A stretch of 52,554 nt of DNA. It comes from Paracoccaceae bacterium. Lineage in GTDB: Bacteria > Pseudomonadota > Alphaproteobacteria > Rhodobacterales > Rhodobacteraceae. How positions within the stretch are numbered: the stretch's first letter is position 1; the number at the start of each line of letters is the position of its first letter. Shown one piece after another: positions 29,475 through 41,444 of this stretch. The notes under the pieces are model-generated. The model worked only from the letters and a program-made list of their open reading frames with translations, had not been told where the DNA came from and searched no databases. Position numbers and translations under genes: made by a program. The DNA lies in contig JACONJ010000014.1 of the NCBI GenBank assembly GCA_014323785.1, positions 1-52,554 of the forward strand, in the 5' to 3' direction.

Positions 29475-29975
29475 ATGATGGTGCTTGATCGCTGGATTGC
29501 ACTGATATTTGTGACGTTCTGCTGCATCTACGGCTATGCCGCGTTCTTTACGATGGACCATCTGTTACCCCCCTTTATGCAGCGCAATCCTGTCTGGCCT
29601 TCAACGTTCCCCAAGATACTGGCCGTGTTCGGCATCATCGCTGGTTTGATTGTCCTGCTGGGGATTGAGACGCTTGGCAAGAGCGAGAAGGTACCAAGAA
29701 CGACCGATATCGATTACCGCCGCTTGACCGACTACAAACTGGGGCAGGCACTGGTGCTTCTGGGGCTTATGGTAGCCTATGCACTGATGCTGCGCCCGGC
29801 GGGCTTCCTTGCAGCCACGGCGGTGTTCCTTGTGGCCAGCAGCTTCGTTCTGGGGGAGCGAAAGTTCCTGATCATGGTCGTGGTCGCAGCCCTTGCGACA
29901 GGTTTCGTGTGGTATCTGGTGCAGGAAGTCCTTGGTATCTTCCTGCGCCCGTTCCCTTTTTTCATGGGAACATGA
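29475..29975 (+). CDS. tctB: Tripartite tricarboxylate transporter small membrane subunit
   Basis: 166-residue membrane protein with about four hydrophobic segments, the TctB size and layout. The start at ATG 29475 (MMVLDRWIALIF) was preferred over an upstream frame start because GAAGGGGG lies just ahead and the product begins with the first membrane segment. The N-terminal motif PPFMQRNPVWPSTFPK is typical of the family. It ends 4 bases before the tctA start. Confidence 0.9.
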   Translation: MMVLDRWIALIFVTFCCIYGYAAFFTMDHLLPPFMQRNPVWPSTFPKILAVFGIIAGLIVLLGIETLGKSEKVPRTTDIDYRRLTDYKLGQALVLLGLMVAYALMLRPAGFLAATAVFLVASSFVLGERKFLIMVVVAALATGFVWYLVQEVLGIFLRPFPFFMGT

Positions 29976-29979
29976 AGCG

Positions 29980-31485
29980 ATGATCGAAGGCATCCTGATC
30001 GGTCTTTCGGCCGCGTTTTCGATCCAGAACCTTCTGATGGTCATCGCGGGCTGCCTGATCGGCACCTTTATCGGGATGCTGCCCGGACTCGGGCCGATGT
30101 CGATTATCGCAATCATGATCCCGGTTGCGATCACGCTGGGCGATCCGGCCGCGGCACTTATCCTGCTTGCCGGTGTATATTACGGTGCGATTTTTGGTGG
30201 CTCGACCTCGTCGATCCTGCTGAACGCACCTGGCGTGGCGGGTACGGTTGCGACGAGTTTTGATGGTTACCCGATGGCGCAAAATGGCCAGGCGGGCAAG
30301 GCACTAACGATCGCTGCTGTCGCCAGTTTTGCGGGCGGCACACTTGGTGCAATTCTTCTGATGATCTTTGCGCCCGTGTTATCGCAAGTGGCACTTTCGT
30401 TCCATTCCGCCGAGTATTTCGCGTTGATGGTTGTGGGCCTGTCGGCGATCGCTGCCTTTACAGGCACCGGTCAAGTAGCCAAGGCACTGATGATGACGAT
30501 CCTGGGTTTGATTTTGGCCACCGTGGGCGAGGGCGCACTTTTTAACCTGCCGCGCTTCACAATGGGGCTTATGGATCTGCAATCGGGCATCAGTTTCATC
30601 ACACTTGCGATGGCAATGTTTGCCCTGCCCGAAGCCATGTTCCTGGTGATCAACCCCGTGCGCAGTGCAAGCGGTGGCAGGAGCGGCAAAATTGATAACC
30701 TGCGTTTTTCACGCGAAGAGGGGAGGGCCATGGTCCCGGTAATCGGGCGTCAGTCGGTCCAGGGGTTCTTCATAGGTGTCTTGCCAGGGGCAGGGGCGAC
30801 CATCGCCTCTTTCCTTGGCTATGCGGTGGAGCGCAATCTTGCCAAAGGTGAGGAACAGGCGGCGTTTGGCAAGGGGGCGGTCAAGGGCCTTGCAGCACCC
30901 GAGACGGCCAACAACGCGGCATGCGTAGGCTCTTTCGTGCCGCTTCTGACGCTGGGTATTCCAGGGTCGGGAACAACTGCAATCCTGCTTGGTGCGCTTA
31001 TCGCGTTGAACGTGACGCCCGGGCCGCGGTTAATGACTGACACGCCTGAAATCTTCTGGGCAGTCATCATCTCCATGTTCATCGGTAATCTGGTTCTGCT
31101 GATCCTGAACCTGCCGTTGATCCCCTATATCGCCAAAATCCTGGCGATCCCGCGCACCTACCTGATCCCCTTCATTCTGTTTTTCACGCTGATGGGGGCT
31201 TATATTGGTCAAAACAACGCCACTGAGTTGCTTATCCTGGTGGGCCTTGGTGTGATGGCGACGCTTCTGCGGTTTGCCGATTATCCGCTCGCCCCCCTTC
31301 TGATCGGGTTTATTCTGGGCACGATGCTGGAGGATAATTTCGCGCGCTCAATGCAGCTTTATCGTGGACTTGACTTCATCTTTGAGCGGCCGATGACATT
31401 GACACTGCTTGTCGTCGCGCTTCTGTTGGTTCTTTTGCCAAGCTACCGGGCGCACCGGGTACGCAAGCGTGCAGAAAACGATTGA
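29980..31485 (+). CDS. tctA: Tripartite tricarboxylate transporter large permease
   Basis: 501-residue permease with about 10-12 membrane segments. The TctA signature motifs are clear: GTFIGMLPGLGPMSIIA near the N-terminus and the repeated GVLPGAGATIASFLGY in the second half, followed by APETANNA and LTLGIPGSGTTAILLG. The start is ATG 29980. Together with tctC and tctB it forms a complete, intact importer for a di- or tricarboxylate, possibly a product of the neighbouring hydrolases. Confidence 0.96.
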   Translation: MIEGILIGLSAAFSIQNLLMVIAGCLIGTFIGMLPGLGPMSIIAIMIPVAITLGDPAAALILLAGVYYGAIFGGSTSSILLNAPGVAGTVATSFDGYPMAQNGQAGKALTIAAVASFAGGTLGAILLMIFAPVLSQVALSFHSAEYFALMVVGLSAIAAFTGTGQVAKALMMTILGLILATVGEGALFNLPRFTMGLMDLQSGISFITLAMAMFALPEAMFLVINPVRSASGGRSGKIDNLRFSREEGRAMVPVIGRQSVQGFFIGVLPGAGATIASFLGYAVERNLAKGEEQAAFGKGAVKGLAAPETANNAACVGSFVPLLTLGIPGSGTTAILLGALIALNVTPGPRLMTDTPEIFWAVIISMFIGNLVLLILNLPLIPYIAKILAIPRTYLIPFILFFTLMGAYIGQNNATELLILVGLGVMATLLRFADYPLAPLLIGFILGTMLEDNFARSMQLYRGLDFIFERPMTLTLLVVALLLVLLPSYRAHRVRKRAEND

Positions 31486-31562
31486 TGTCGCGGCGGCGCA
31501 TCCTCTCGCCGGGATTCGGCTACTGGACCTTACAGAGCTGCAAACCAAGCCCCCATTCCCCC

Positions 31563-32168
31563 TCACACAAGGCGCACACCTGCGGCTTGCATTTCCTGTC
31601 GTGCAGAGGCAAGGGAGCCGTTGAGGTCGATGGCACGGGTGAGTGTTCCGACCACTTCTACTGCAAACCCCAGCTTGGCTGCATCCACGGCTGAAAAGTT
31701 CACACAGAAATCCGTAGCCAGACCAACTATCGTCAGTGCCTCGATCCCGCGCGTGCGCAGATAGCCTTCCAGCCCCGTGGGCGTCCGGCGATCATTCTCG
31801 AAAACGGCGGAGTAGCTGTCAATCCCTCGCCGGAACCCTTTGCGGAGGATCAGATCGGCGTGGTTGGTGTTCAGATCGGGATGCAGTGCCGCACCCCGAG
31901 TGCCCTGCACGCAATGGTCGGGCCACAACACCTGTGGGCCGTAGGGAAACTCGACCACGGCATAGGGAACCTGACCCTGATGCTGACTGGCGAAACTGGC
32001 ATGATCAGCCGGGTGCCAGTCCTGGGTCAGAATCACGGTACCGAACTCTTTCATCAGCGTGTTGATGCCAAACACGATCTGGTCGCCCTTCGGCACGGCC
32101 AAGGCTCCGCCGGGACAGAAATCGGATTGCACGTCGATGACAATAAGGGCTTCGCGGCTGTCTCGCAT
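31563..32168 (-). CDS. pncA: Nicotinamidase
   Basis: Hydrolyses nicotinamide to nicotinate for NAD salvage, 201 residues. The catalytic triad is visible: Asp in VIDVQSDFCPGG, Lys in ILRKGFRRGIDSYSA, and Cys in GLATDFCV. The metal site is DWHPADHASF. I chose ATG 32168 because AGGA lies ahead of it; an upstream ATG at 32195 has no such site. It is convergent with tctA (77 bases apart) and divergent from trhO. Confidence 0.94.
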   Translation of the reverse strand: MRDSREALIVIDVQSDFCPGGALAVPKGDQIVFGINTLMKEFGTVILTQDWHPADHASFASQHQGQVPYAVVEFPYGPQVLWPDHCVQGTRGAALHPDLNTNHADLILRKGFRRGIDSYSAVFENDRRTPTGLEGYLRTRGIEALTIVGLATDFCVNFSAVDAAKLGFAVEVVGTLTRAIDLNGSLASARQEMQAAGVRLV

Positions 32169-32271
32169 GGCCGTCCTGTTCAAACTTAGGGTCATTGGTT
32201 ACGAATCTGGATGTAGAGTGTCAATGCGAGGGCCCTTGCATCAGGTCGGGGCGACGGACTACATCGCACCC

Positions 32272-33171
32272 ATGGTGTGCGTTGCCGCCCTCTACCACTT
32301 CACCCGCGTCCCGGACCCTGCTGTGCTGCGCGGGCCGCTTCTGGATGTGTGTGAGGCTGGCGGCGTCAGAGGTTCTCTGCTGCTTGCGAGCGAAGGGATC
32401 AACGGCACGATTGCCGGTCCGCGTCCGGGCGTGCATGCGGTAGTGAGCCACATCCGCGCCCTTGCCGGTTTTGCGGGCATGGAGTGGAAGGAAAGCACCG
32501 CGCGGGAGATGCCATTTGGTCGCCTGAGGGTGCGCCTAAAACGAGAGATCGTGACGATGGGCCAGCCGCAGGTTGACCCGACCCGTACGGCTGGCCACTC
32601 TGTAGTGTCTGCGGATTGGAACGCCCTGATCTCTGCCCCGGATGTGGCGGTGATCGATACCCGCAATGCTTATGAGGTGGCAATCGGAACATTCGAAGGA
32701 GCGATTGATCCCGACACCGAAAACTTTCGGGGTTTCCCTGCCTGGTGGCATGCCAATGCGAACAAGTTTCACGGCAAGCGCATCGCGATGTTCTGCACCG
32801 GCGGCATTCGGTGTGAAAAATCAACTGCTTATCTGATGTTACAAGAAGTGAAGAACGTCTATCACCTGAAAGGCGGCATTCTGAAATACCTGGAGGAGGT
32901 GCCGGAGGAGGAGAGCCTGTGGCACGGGGAATGCTTTGTCTTTGATAGGCGGATCTCGGTTGGGCATGGCCTGGTGGAGGGGTCGCATGTGCTGTGCCGG
33001 GCCTGCCGCCGGGCACTTTCGCCCGAGGATGTGCGCCGCCCGGAGTTCGAGCTGGGCGTGCAATGTCATCACTGCCGGAACAAGTATACCGATGCCGCCC
33101 GCACCCGGTTTCGGGAACGCCAGAGACAGGTTGAACTGGCTGCAGCACGTGGGGAAAAGCACTTGGGCTGA
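32272..33171 (+). CDS. trhO: tRNA uridine(34) hydroxylase, rhodanese domain
   Basis: TrhO (YceA) carries out oxygen-dependent 5-hydroxylation of uridine 34 in tRNA; 299 residues. It has an acylphosphatase-like N-terminal domain with LLLASEGINGTIAGP. The rhodanese domain contains DTRNAYEVAIGTFEGA and the active-site cysteine in MFCTGGIRCEKST. A C-terminal region with two CxxC pairs (CRACRR, CHHC) follows. The start ATG 32272 gives the family opening VCVAALYHF; upstream in-frame starts such as 32224 cannot be excluded. The 263 bases after it, up to gyrB, show no gene. Confidence 0.93.
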   Translation: MVCVAALYHFTRVPDPAVLRGPLLDVCEAGGVRGSLLLASEGINGTIAGPRPGVHAVVSHIRALAGFAGMEWKESTAREMPFGRLRVRLKREIVTMGQPQVDPTRTAGHSVVSADWNALISAPDVAVIDTRNAYEVAIGTFEGAIDPDTENFRGFPAWWHANANKFHGKRIAMFCTGGIRCEKSTAYLMLQEVKNVYHLKGGILKYLEEVPEEESLWHGECFVFDRRISVGHGLVEGSHVLCRACRRALSPEDVRRPEFELGVQCHHCRNKYTDAARTRFRERQRQVELAAARGEKHLG

Positions 33172-33434
33172 GGTGCGATCACCCAGTTTTGGGGCCGAAA
33201 CGATCCTTCCACGACGGATACGGACAGCAGAAGGGGCACAATCCGCGAAACATCCCGCGATTGAGTGCTGTTTACGGAACCCTTCGCTTTTGTAGCGGTG
33301 CGAATCTGGTTGCCATATCCCGCATTGATTCAGCCACCATCTTGACGCGCAAGCGAAATTAGCGATGTTCTAGGACATCAAAGGCTACAACTACCCCCAT
33401 CACCACATACTCAGGATAGTGCCGTAAAGACCAA

Positions 33435-35912
<2,478 letters not shown>

Positions 35913-36009
35913 TCACCTATTAGCCCCCTTACTTAAGGGTGCTGTGGCGGTTTTATTTATCTTGTCTCACAGTTCAGCGCGTCCTCGGCTGTGAACATCG
36001 CCTACGGAC

Positions 36010-36615
36010 TCAACTCATCAGGATCACAAGAGCGACCAAGATCAGCAAGCCCCCGGCCACCCTGTTGGTGCGCTGCAATGCACCGGGCGTGGTGATCAAA
36101 CGTCGGGTGCGGTCGACGAACAGGGCAAAAGCACCGTTGCCAATCAATGGCACCAGCATGGATATCAAGGCGATCAGGGCGATATCAAAAACTGTTAACC
36201 GGGTCATATCGAAGAAACCGGGCAATATTCCCATGTAGAACATGATTGCCTTCGGGTTGGCCAGAATTACCGCAAGACCTGCTAAAAAACCGGCCCAGGC
36301 CCCAGGCCGGTTCAGGCTACTATCAGCATCGATGCGCTTATCTGCCTTCCAGATCAGGGCCAGCCCCATCCCGGCAAAGACAAGAACCGCCAGCCAGCGC
36401 AGTGCATCCATAACCCAAGCATAGGTGCCCACAATCCAAGCCAGGCCAAGGATTGCCAGAATCGACCAAAGCGTGTCCCCGATGGCCACGCCCAGCATCA
36501 AGGGGAAGGCAGAGGCAAAGCCATGGGCCAAGGTCCGTGCTATCAGAGCCAGCCAGACCGGCCCCGGTGTCAGGAACAGGATAAACAGCGCACCTGCATA
36601 AAGCAAAAGATGCAT
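36010..36615 (-). CDS. LysE family translocator
   Basis: 201-residue inner-membrane exporter of the LysE/RhtB type with about six hydrophobic segments. The N-terminal motif LFILFLTPGPVWLALIARTL and LGVAIGDTLWSILA match the family, as does LAVILANPKAIMFYMGILPGF. The start is ATG 36615; the frame extends upstream into recF without homology. It sits between recF and gyrB. The exported compound, usually an amino acid, is unknown. Confidence 0.9.
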   Translation of the reverse strand: MHLLLYAGALFILFLTPGPVWLALIARTLAHGFASAFPLMLGVAIGDTLWSILAILGLAWIVGTYAWVMDALRWLAVLVFAGMGLALIWKADKRIDADSSLNRPGAWAGFLAGLAVILANPKAIMFYMGILPGFFDMTRLTVFDIALIALISMLVPLIGNGAFALFVDRTRRLITTPGALQRTNRVAGGLLILVALVILMS

Positions 36616-36629
36616 GGCGGTCAGGGTAA

Positions 36630-37751
36630 TTATGACCGATACCCCAATAACTGAAGCATGCTTTTGCCTTTTCGATCCTCTACCGCGATATACTGTGCGC
36701 GTGTCCCCAACGCAATGAACAATTCTGGCCCTGTGCCGGTCATCCAGGCTTGGGTGTCTAGGGCGCACACCTCATCAAAAAGCGCGGCACGGCGATCAGC
36801 ATCCAGATGGGCGGCTATCTCGTCGAGTAGCACAAGCGGTGCGGTGCCGGTTTCCGCCTTCAAAGCGCGTGCATTGGATAGAATGAGTGAGATCAGAAGT
36901 GCCTTTTGCTCTCCGGTGGAACATTGCCGTGCCACGACGCCCTTGGCGGCGTAGATCGCGGTAATGTCGCTGCGATGGGGTCCGAATAGCGTTCGCCCGG
37001 TCGCAAAATCGCGCGGGCGGGCCGCGGCGAAAGCCTCTGCATATGCCTTGGCGTCTGCTTCAGCACCCTCCGGCCCGCCTTCGGCCTCCGCCAAGGTCAA
37101 CTTGGCGGCTGGAAAAGCTGTTTCCGCCTCTTCTTGCGCCGCATGAATCTGCAAAAGCGTTTCTATCCGTGTTCTGGTGATGCGGGCTGCTGCCCCCGCC
37201 ATCTGCGCCTCGACTGCACTATACCAGTGCGTGTCACGTATTTGATTCTTCAGAAGGCGATTCCGCTCACGCATCGCTTTTTCATAGGTCAGAACCGCAT
37301 CCGCATGTTCCGGGAAGAAGCCCAGTGCCATGCGATCAAAAAACTGCCGCCGCCCATCGGCCCCTTCAATCCATAGGCGATCCTGCCGTGGTACCAGCCA
37401 GATGACACGCAAAAGCTGTGCCAATGCAATCTGTGGCGCGGATTTTCCATCGATCAAAAGGCGGCGGCCCTGCCCCGGTTCGGCCCATGTTTCGACCTCG
37501 TGGCTTAGTACGCCATCAAGTTTTGCTTCAATCTTCCACCCAAGCCCTTCGGGTTGGCGCACCAGCTCATCCGCCGTGGCACGCCTTAGGCCCCGCCCTG
37601 GAGACAGCAGAGAGACAGCCTCAAGCACGTTCGTCTTGCCCGCACCATTGGCCCCAAACAGCACAACCGGGCGACCATCCAATGGAAGGACCGCACGACA
37701 ATGAGAACGAAAATGAGACAGACGCAGATCCGAGACGAAGACACAGCGCAT
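36630..37751 (-). CDS. recF: DNA replication and repair protein RecF
   Basis: SMC-like ATPase that helps load RecA at single-strand gaps, 373 residues. Walker A is GANGAGKTN near residue 36, the ABC-type signature STGEQKALLISLIL, and Walker B LVLLDEIAAHLD. HFRSHCRAVL and LLSPGRGLRR are family features. The start is ATG 37751 (MRCVFVSDLRLSHFR). It lies 43 bases downstream of dnaN, in the classic order. Confidence 0.96.
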   Translation of the reverse strand: MRCVFVSDLRLSHFRSHCRAVLPLDGRPVVLFGANGAGKTNVLEAVSLLSPGRGLRRATADELVRQPEGLGWKIEAKLDGVLSHEVETWAEPGQGRRLLIDGKSAPQIALAQLLRVIWLVPRQDRLWIEGADGRRQFFDRMALGFFPEHADAVLTYEKAMRERNRLLKNQIRDTHWYSAVEAQMAGAAARITRTRIETLLQIHAAQEEAETAFPAAKLTLAEAEGGPEGAEADAKAYAEAFAAARPRDFATGRTLFGPHRSDITAIYAAKGVVARQCSTGEQKALLISLILSNARALKAETGTAPLVLLDEIAAHLDADRRAALFDEVCALDTQAWMTGTGPELFIALGTRAQYIAVEDRKGKSMLQLLGYRS

Positions 37752-37794
37752 TGCTTGCCTCCCTGCCGGAGCGTTCTTCCTATAGAAGATGGCG

Positions 37795-38913
37795 TCACAC
37801 GCGCATCGGCATGACCACATAGATCGCGCTGGTGTCGTTGACTTCGCGCATCAGCGTGGGTTCGCCTGCGGAATTGAACAGAAACACCGCATTCTCCCGA
37901 TCCGCCTGGGCAGCAATCTCCAGCAGGTATTTGGCGTTGAACCCGATTTCCAGCTTTTCGTCGCTATAAGCCACGGCCAATTCCTCTTCGGCATTGCCGT
38001 TCTCGGGGGCATCGACGGACAGAATCAGGCGATCCTCTTCCATCTGCAGTTTCACTGCGCGCGAACGCTCAGACGAGATCGTCGCCACCCGATCCACTGC
38101 CTTGGCAAATGCGCCAGCATCCACCTCCAGCCTGCGGGTGCTGTCGGTGGGAATAACCCGCGCGTAGTCGGGGAAGGTGCCATCGATCACCTTGGATGTC
38201 AGGGTGACAGCCAGTGTCGCAAAGCGGATTTTGGTATCAGACACCGAAACCGCGATATCGGCGTCATCGTCATCCAGAAGCTTCAGCAGTTCACCCACGG
38301 CCTTGCGCGGCACAATCACGCCGGGCATGCCTTCGGCCCCTTCGGACAGCACAGTATCCACCCGCGCCAGGCGGTGCCCGTCCGTTGCCACAGCACGCAG
38401 CACCCGGCCCGCCTCACTATCAGCAGTGTGGAAGTAGACCCCGTTCAGGTAATAGCGGGTCTCCTCAGTTGATATCGCAAACTTCGACTTGTCGAACAGC
38501 CGACGCAGCACCTGTGCCTTGGCCGTGAAGTTCGTGGTGTATTCCGACGATGCCATGATCGGAAAATCATCCTTCGGCATGGTGGCCAAGGCGAACCGGG
38601 ACTTGCCCGCCTCCACCTTGAGCCGGCCCGAGGTACCATCATCGGCCAGTTGCACCAACGCGCCATCGGGCAGTTTGCGAGCAATCTCGTGCAGGGTCAC
38701 GGCATTGACAGTTGTGGCCCCCCCCCGCTCGATCCGGGCAACAGCTTTGTCCACCACATCGATATCCAGATCTGTTGCCCGGAAGGATACGCTATCGCCC
38801 TCGGCCTCGATCAGAACATTGGCGAGGATTGGGATAGTGTTGCGCCGTTCGACAACTGATTGCGCTTGATTCACCGCGCCCAGCAGGGTCGTACGTTCTA
38901 TAGAGAATTTCAT
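37795..38913 (-). CDS. dnaN: DNA polymerase III subunit beta (sliding clamp)
   Basis: Ring-shaped processivity clamp, 372 residues. It opens MKFSIERTTLLGAVNQAQSVVERRNTIP with ILANVLIEA. Other landmarks are GHRLARVDT and the C-terminal sequence VNDTSAIYVVMPMRV, the latter near the protein-binding pocket. It carries an in-frame run of nine C on the plus strand (38718-38726), proof that a tract of that length can be stably kept and correctly called in this sequence. It is followed by recF. Confidence 0.98.
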   Translation of the reverse strand: MKFSIERTTLLGAVNQAQSVVERRNTIPILANVLIEAEGDSVSFRATDLDIDVVDKAVARIERGGATTVNAVTLHEIARKLPDGALVQLADDGTSGRLKVEAGKSRFALATMPKDDFPIMASSEYTTNFTAKAQVLRRLFDKSKFAISTEETRYYLNGVYFHTADSEAGRVLRAVATDGHRLARVDTVLSEGAEGMPGVIVPRKAVGELLKLLDDDDADIAVSVSDTKIRFATLAVTLTSKVIDGTFPDYARVIPTDSTRRLEVDAGAFAKAVDRVATISSERSRAVKLQMEEDRLILSVDAPENGNAEEELAVAYSDEKLEIGFNAKYLLEIAAQADRENAVFLFNSAGEPTLMREVNDTSAIYVVMPMRV

Positions 38914-39045
38914 GCCTCAGGCTCCAAGATATGGTGGGGGTTACGTGGTATCCTTCTCTGCCCCCAAGATCAAGTTTTTCAGGAATGCCGTAAAATCATG
39001 TGCGGCGTCAATCGCTTTCACACGATTTTCATGCAATTTCGGTAC

Positions 39046-40440
39046 TTAGTCTTCCAGCATCCGGCGCAGCAGCTCTGCATCTTCGGCGATTCGGCTGTCC
39101 AAAGCCCTCAGGTCTTCGATCTTGCGAACCCCATGCAGGATGGTGGTGTGATCGCGGCGACCCAGCTTGCGCCCGATATCGGGCATGGATTGAGTGGTCA
39201 GTGTCTTGCACAGATACATCGCCATCTGCCGGGGCCGCGCGTTTCTGCGCATCCTGCTTGGGCCCAACAGATCGGCCTGGCGGATGTTATAATGCTCACA
39301 CACCTTCCTGATGACCTCATCTATGGTGACCTTGCGGTCGGTCGCGCGCAGGATATCGGTTAGGCATTCATGCGCGATCTCCACCGTGATCTCGGACCCG
39401 ATCAGATCGGCGAATGCAAAGAGCCGGTTCAGTGCTCCCTCCAGCACACGTACATTGGTGAAGATTCGCTGGGCGATGAACTCCAGCACACCGGGCGCAA
39501 TCTTCAAGGCTGGGTGCCGTCTGGTATAGGATTCCGTTTTGGCCTGCAGGATGCCAAGCCGAAGCTCATAGTCAGTGGGATGCAAGTCCACCACTAATCC
39601 GCAAGCGAGGCGAGAGGCGACGCGGTTGTCCAGATCCTCCATATTCACCGGCGAGCGATCACCAGAGATGACGATCTGCTTACCCATCTCGACCAAGGAA
39701 TTGAAGGTATGGAAAAATTCCTCCTGAGTGGAGTTCTTGCCCGCGATGAACTGCACATCGTCAACCATCAGCACATCGACCGAGCGGAACATCTCCTTGA
39801 AGCCGATCATGTCCTTTTCCCGCAGGGCGCGGACGAAGCGGTACATAAACTGCTCCGCCGAGAGATAAAGGATACGCTGCTCCGGCTGGCGGGCGAGCAA
39901 CTCCCAAGCTATGGCGTGCATCAGATGGGTTTTGCCCAAGCCAACCCCGCCGTAAATGAACAGCGGATTGAAGGTGATCGGCCCGCCCTCAGCGACGCGG
40001 TGCGCGGCGGCATGGGACAGCTCGTTCGGTTTACCTACGACGAAGGCGTCAAAGGTAAAGCCTGGGTTCAGAAATGCGCCCGGCAATCCGCTACTGACAT
40101 TTGCGACCGTCACCGGCCCGTCCGCCCCTTCGCCCGAGTGGTCCGCGGCGGTTCCGGGGGCCTTGGTGTCCGCGCCACTGGTGGCTTTGCCTGCCAGTGA
40201 CGGATCCACGCTAAACTCGATACGGGCAGCTCTCATGCCTGCCGCGGCAAAATGGTGCAGAATCGCATCACCAAAATTCTGCAACACCCAAGAACCGATG
40301 AACCTTGCCGGGACATGGAAATGAACCGTACCTTCATCGAAAGACTCAAACACAATCGGTTTGATCCATGTAGAAAAGTTGTTCTTTCCAATTGACCTGA
40401 GAAGTTCACCCCGGACCTGTTCCCACGTGTCGTTCATCAT
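39046..40440 (-). CDS. dnaA: Chromosomal replication initiator protein DnaA
   Basis: AAA+ ATPase that melts the origin, 464 residues from ATG 40440. The N-terminal domain I starts MMNDTWEQVRGELLRSIG. Walker A is GGVGLGKTHLMHA, Walker B MVDDVQFIAGK, and the C-terminal DNA-binding domain has the box-recognising segment RRDHTTILHGVRKI. A longer frame to 40488 exists. I prefer 40440 because AGAGGG lies 8 bases ahead and the product then matches the family start. A second ATG directly follows at 40437. The stop is 132 bases upstream of dnaN. Confidence 0.97.
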   Translation of the reverse strand: MMNDTWEQVRGELLRSIGKNNFSTWIKPIVFESFDEGTVHFHVPARFIGSWVLQNFGDAILHHFAAAGMRAARIEFSVDPSLAGKATSGADTKAPGTAADHSGEGADGPVTVANVSSGLPGAFLNPGFTFDAFVVGKPNELSHAAAHRVAEGGPITFNPLFIYGGVGLGKTHLMHAIAWELLARQPEQRILYLSAEQFMYRFVRALREKDMIGFKEMFRSVDVLMVDDVQFIAGKNSTQEEFFHTFNSLVEMGKQIVISGDRSPVNMEDLDNRVASRLACGLVVDLHPTDYELRLGILQAKTESYTRRHPALKIAPGVLEFIAQRIFTNVRVLEGALNRLFAFADLIGSEITVEIAHECLTDILRATDRKVTIDEVIRKVCEHYNIRQADLLGPSRMRRNARPRQMAMYLCKTLTTQSMPDIGRKLGRRDHTTILHGVRKIEDLRALDSRIAEDAELLRRMLED

Positions 40441-40996
40441 TCTTGAACCCTCTGTTCCTGTTATCAAGATGTCTGCCGAATCATCCACTTTGTGACGGCA
40501 TGTGTCGTTGTTTCACCACGATTCCCTGACGCGGGCGGGGGATAGATCAAACCAGCCGCACCGCATAACCAGACCACCCCGTCATATGAAAAAACGCACC
40601 GAGCATGCAACGGACCAATGGCACCATCAGGCAAGCGAGTCCAATGCCCACATCGGTCTTCACATCGGAGTACGGGTAAGCTGGGCTTCTGGTAAGTACG
40701 CGCTTTCCGCTGATCAAACCGCGATCAGCTCACGCACACAGATACAGCCGAACCCTTTGCCTCATCCGATTATCCCCCCCCTCAGATCAAAATTTGAACC
40801 ACAGGGACTACGCTAGCGGAAGTCATCCGCAGCTGGCAACTAACTTTACTGCTTGACTCGGCGGGAATTCAAAATCGAATCTGGCAACATTTGGATATAT
40901 TATTGATCATGCACCGTATTTTCACCGTATTTTCGATCAAAAATATCCGCCATAAAAATTGTGGGTTCAGGCACCGTGATCAGCATGGTTACAAAA
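40441..40996. other. dnaA-rpsT intergenic region with repeats and GANTC sites
   Basis: 556 bases with no supported gene. Contents seen: five GANTC sites (40478, 40520, 40637, 40855, 40877), the methylation target of CcrM in alphaproteobacteria; a perfect 11-base tandem repeat (40912-40933); several GATCAAA and TGATCA copies; and an AT-rich patch around 40890-40970. No perfect TTATCCACA DnaA box was found. It must hold the dnaA promoter and may be part of a replication origin, but origin function is not shown. Confidence 0.5.
40912..40933. repeat. Perfect tandem 11-base repeat
   Basis: CACCGTATTTT occurs twice head to tail, at 40912-40922 and 40923-40933. The period of one helical turn places the same face of both copies on one side of the DNA, as in operator or origin elements. 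It lies between rpsT and dnaA. Confidence 0.85.
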
Positions 40997-41263
40997 TCAG
41001 CCAGCCAGGCCCTTCACGCGCACACTCAACCGTGACATTTTTCGTGCGGCAGTGTTCTTATGCAGCACGCCTTTCGTTACACCGCGCATCAGTTCCGGCT
41101 GTGCCTTGCGCAGGGTCGCCTGTGCCGCTGCCTGGTCACCCGATGTAATCGCTTCTTCAACGCGGCGCAGGTAGGTGCGGATGCGCGACCGGCGCGCCTT
41201 GTTCACGCCAAAACGACGGGCATTCTGGCGGGCACGTTTTCTGGCTTGGGGTGAGTTTGCCAT
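40997..41263 (-). CDS. rpsT: 30S ribosomal protein S20
   Basis: 88-residue basic protein of the small ribosomal subunit that binds 16S rRNA early in assembly. The sequence [17 protein letters not shown], the [14 protein letters not shown] helix and the C-terminal [16 protein letters not shown] are typical. It lies upstream of dnaA on the same strand, a common alphaproteobacterial order. Confidence 0.97.
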   Translation of the reverse strand: MANSPQARKRARQNARRFGVNKARRSRIRTYLRRVEEAITSGDQAAAQATLRKAQPELMRGVTKGVLHKNTAARKMSRLSVRVKGLAG

Positions 41264-41444
41264 GGTATCTCCTTACATCAACTCAGTTTTCAAACAGCAT
41301 CCGGCATCCTGTGCGCCCCCCGACCATGGGTACTTTACCAGGCGACTCTGGCCAAAGCTGGCGACACACGCATGCCGAGAGGACGGATACAGGGTTTTGT
41401 GGGAATAGGAAAGACCGAATCATCATTCTGATCGGCAAGACGAG

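Noticed and set aside
19027-31562. tRNA-Thr as attachment site of an integrated element
   Set aside because: No integrase gene and no second copy of the tRNA 3' end were found by eye in the window.
38718-38726. Nine-C run in dnaN as a phase-variable site
   Set aside because: The dnaN frame is intact on both sides and the gene is essential; the run encodes ordinary Gly codons.
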